Of a DNA stretch of 24,232 bases, positions 23,301 to 24,232 are shown in pieces. This DNA comes from Azolla pinnata (taxonomy: Eukaryota; Streptophyta; Polypodiopsida; Salviniales; Salviniaceae). Within the stretch, counting starts at the first letter, position 1. Each line of letters opens with the position of its first letter. The stretch lies in assembly GCA_037176905.1 (NCBI GenBank), contig JBBBWG010008413.1, positions 1 to 24,232 of the forward strand, given 5' to 3'. The translations under genes were made by a program, and so were the position numbers. The notes beneath the pieces were generated by a model that ran no database searches, had not been told where the DNA came from, and saw only the letters and a program-made list of their open reading frames with translations.

Positions 23301-24232
23301 CCTCCTCAAATACTTATGAGCCTGAAATCAAGGAAGAGGAAGGTGCAGCCTTAGCTACTCCCAGGGAAGCGAATCAAGCAGAAGAGGAAACCACAGCATT
23401 GGAGCAGAGCGACAATGTGGCTAACATTAGAGAACCGGTGCCTGACAAGCAAGTTGCTCCTGAAACCTGTATAAAAGATGTAGAGGATGACACTGAGAAA
23501 ACGGACGATAAGAACGCTCCAGGGACTGAACTCACTGGTGAAAAGGAGACACAAGCCCTGGAAGATATTGACAGCGGGGAGTATGAACTGCAAAAGCTCG
23601 AGGATGTAGCCTCACTTAATCTTTCAGATGAAAAACAGCAACACTCTAGTCCTCCATCACTAAATTCCTATCAACCTGAAATGAACACAGAGGAAGATGT
23701 ATCTAGATCTAATCCTGAAGAAGAGCATCAAGCCCTTAAAGATATTGACAGCAGGGAATATGAACTACAAAAGCTCGAGGATGTAGCCTCACTTAATCTT
23801 CCAGAGGATGCACAGCAACACTCTACTCCTCCACCATCACTGAATACCTACCAACCTGAAATAACCGAAGAGGAACATGTATCCAAAGCTAATCCTAAAG
23901 AAGAGCATCAAGAAGATGTGCCTGACAAGCACGTTGCAGGTGAAACCTTCATACAAGATGTCGAGGATAAATGTGACACAACACACGATAAGGAAACCCC
24001 AGCTGCAGACCTCGGTCCACAAAATAACATAAAAGACTTGGCAGAGGTAGACAATCTAGCCTCAGTCAATCCTACAGAAGTGCTAAAGCTAAACTCTACC
24101 CTTCAATCATCACAGAATAGCTATAATCCTGAACTCCAAGAAGACAAAGATATCACCCTTGCTATCAATCCTAATGATACACAGCACGAAGAATCTAATC
24201 TCCCCACATTCTCAAATACTGATGAGCCTGAA
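8091..24232 (+). CDS. Giant acidic repeat protein with predicted N-terminal acylation (three exons, 3' end outside window)
   Basis: Joined exons 8091-8300, 10433-11152 and 11357-24232, all phase 0, give at least 4,602 residues with no in-frame stop. Residues 1-70 form a basic Ser/Pro-rich head beginning MGKCSS; 71-310 are Ser-rich and acidic; from about residue 435 to the edge come repeats rich in Glu, Asp, Gln, Thr and Val. No enzymatic domain or transmembrane segment is visible. Recurring cores are V-P-[DA]-K-[YHQ]-V, I-Q-D-V-E-D-V, S-Y-Q-P-E-I and N-P-K-E-E-H-Q. The composition predicts a disordered, heat-stable protein of very low isoelectric point; with the acylation signal it suggests a membrane-tethered scaffold. 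Arabidopsis has a very large repetitive acidic protein, RBB1 (At5g40450), linked to vacuole membrane dynamics, and this could be a relative, but I identify no diagnostic motif. The start context (AAAAGATGGG) is good. The C-terminus is unseen. Confidence 0.75.
8301..10432 (+). other. Intron 1 (about 2.1 kb)
   Basis: The donor is AAG|GTAGTA and the acceptor is TTTATTGGCAG|GTTGAAGAG; both exon ends are phase 0. The interior is AT-rich with a (TA)n run at about 9785-9800 and no recognisable coding sequence. Open frames at 8722-8991 (plus) and 9224-9517 (minus) look like chance. An additional small exon cannot be excluded. Confidence 0.6.
10433..11152 (+). CDS. Exon 2: Ser-rich acidic segment (residues 71-310)
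   Basis: The 240 codons open with VEETIPPMITQSLTEHE and include a Ser/Thr-rich stretch with DSSFDETEFKTPIARLSTDSG and STGASSSFSSERERAF, both rich in candidate phosphorylation sites. Later come PSPQIAVDRSRDTPYET and HHDQ at the donor CAG|GTGATT. The frame reads into the following intron and stops at 11182. This segment is non-repetitive and is therefore the best probe for orthologues in other plants. Confidence 0.75.
11153..11356 (+). other. Intron 2 (204 bp)
   Basis: The donor CAG|GTGATT and acceptor TTTTGTTGCAG|AAGGAAG flank a T-rich stretch that contains in-frame stops. Removing it joins exon 2 and exon 3 in phase 0. Confidence 0.75.
11357..24232 (+). CDS. Exon 3: giant uninterrupted repeat-coding exon (residues 311-4602 and beyond)
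   Basis: The 12,876 bases are 4,292 codons in one open frame, from KEVSGNDKFPAV to the window edge (ending DEPE). I read the frame through the whole stretch and saw no stop; in-frame Met codons occur from 11408 onward. The first ~120 codons are unique sequence, after which the repeats begin. Unit lengths vary, but the length changes I checked are multiples of three. Residues are mostly E, D, Q, K, T, S, V and A; Trp is nearly absent (CEWQKV at two places), while Cys recurs in the repeats (GETCIQDV, SRECELQ, PTECEI). The sense strand is purine- and A-rich throughout. An exon this long is very unusual for a plant gene. Assembly errors in repeat copy number are possible, but the open frame argues that most of it is correct. 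Confidence 0.85.
11730..21787 (+). repeat. Diverged protein-coding tandem repeats, with a 790-870 bp two-module period in the middle
   Basis: The V-P-[DA]-K anchor recurs at about 12388, 12706, 12922, 13900, 14390, 14713, 15258, 16088, 16446, 16879, 17684, 18028, 18490, 18796, 19193, 19753, 20110, 20689, 21012 and 21534, among others. Between about 13900 and 18490 two module types alternate. Type A has KYVTGETCIQDVEDVTEKT and type B has YVPGETTIQEVEDLTEKTDA. The A-to-A spacing is 868, 830, 791 and 806 bp. The two types are homologous over about 75 residues and differ in their tails. The earliest copies (11730-13300) are the most degenerate. Confidence 0.8.
21788..24232 (+). repeat. Young higher-order tandem repeat, period 717-729 bp (third copy 906 bp)
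   Basis: The anchor GAAGACGAAGATGT (or a close variant) occurs at 21788, 22505, 23234 and 24140, giving units of 717, 729 and 906 bp, all divisible by three. Each unit contains one VPDKQVAHE-type and one VPDKHVTGET-type module. Copies are very similar: 22181-22390 and 22898-23107 differ by a single base by my reading. The array continues past the right edge. Confidence 0.85.
23555..23908 (+). repeat. In-frame 177-bp tandem duplication inside the third higher-order copy
   Basis: The segment starting GCCCTGGAAGATATTGACAG at 23555 recurs at 23732 as GCCCTTAAAGATATTGACAG, and both continue through the same LQKLEDVASLNL, PSLN and EEEHQ coding stretch. The shift of 177 bp is 59 codons and exactly accounts for this unit being 906 bp instead of 729 bp. 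Confidence 0.85.

Noticed and set aside
11789-24022. Many minus-strand open frames of 60-160 codons across the giant exon
   Set aside because: They repeat with the same period as the plus-strand modules and are their antisense shadow, rich in Phe, Leu, Ser and Cys; the plus frame is continuously open.
11357-24232. Reading the array as a non-coding satellite or centromeric repeat
   Set aside because: A stop-free frame over 4,292 codons, codon-multiple length changes and in-frame connection to upstream exons are not expected of a satellite.

Overview
The window looks like nuclear DNA of a flowering plant. It has intron-split genes with GT/AG borders, pyrimidine-rich leaders with CTT/CAT and CT/GA microsatellites, a telo-box (AAACCCTA), dense WRKY W-boxes, and a recognisable first exon of a plant DUF861-type cupin gene. 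The lineage cannot be narrowed further from sequence alone. No rRNA, tRNA, CRISPR array or intact transposon was recognised.

Layout. (1) Positions 1-454 hold the 5' end of a minus-strand gene: a short coding exon (315-454) ending in a DUF861 cupin signature, followed leftward by an intron full of CAC/CAT repeats. Its upstream region (455-720) carries a telo-box and eight TTGAC cores, including a perfect 20-bp palindrome. (2) Positions 720-6950 are about 6 kb without a recognisable gene. They hold several unrelated small tandem repeats: a 142-151 bp unit at 1418-1872, a 21-bp duplication at 2732, 40-bp and 55-bp minisatellites at 4440-5290 built on a TTAGCRTCG core, and a 190-195 bp duplication at 6415-6760. 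(3) Positions 6950-8090 look like the promoter and long pyrimidine-rich, probably spliced, leader of a plus-strand gene. (4) From 8091 to the right edge runs one gene: exon 1 (8091-8300), exon 2 (10433-11152) and a giant exon 3 (11357-24232) that is still open at the window end.

The main object is this last gene. With the splice junctions proposed here, all phase 0, it encodes at least 4,602 residues, of which 4,292 come from a single uninterrupted exon of at least 12.9 kb. The protein begins MGKCSS, a match to the N-myristoylation consensus with an adjacent palmitoylatable Cys. A basic, Ser/Pro-rich head follows, then a Ser-rich acidic segment, then an enormous Glu/Asp/Gln/Thr/Val-rich repeat domain with about 30 copies of a module containing V-P-[DA]-K-[YHQ]-V and I-Q-D-V-E-D-V cores. 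The repeats form at least two generations of higher-order units: about 790-870 bp in the middle and about 720 bp at the 3' end. They include a recent in-frame 177-bp internal duplication. I infer a giant, disordered, acylated, membrane-associated protein. The closest family I can suggest is the Arabidopsis RBB1/At5g40450 type of very large repetitive acidic proteins, but that is a hypothesis and not a recognised homology.

The cupin gene and the giant gene are transcribed divergently and are separated by several kilobases. Nothing in the sequence ties them functionally.
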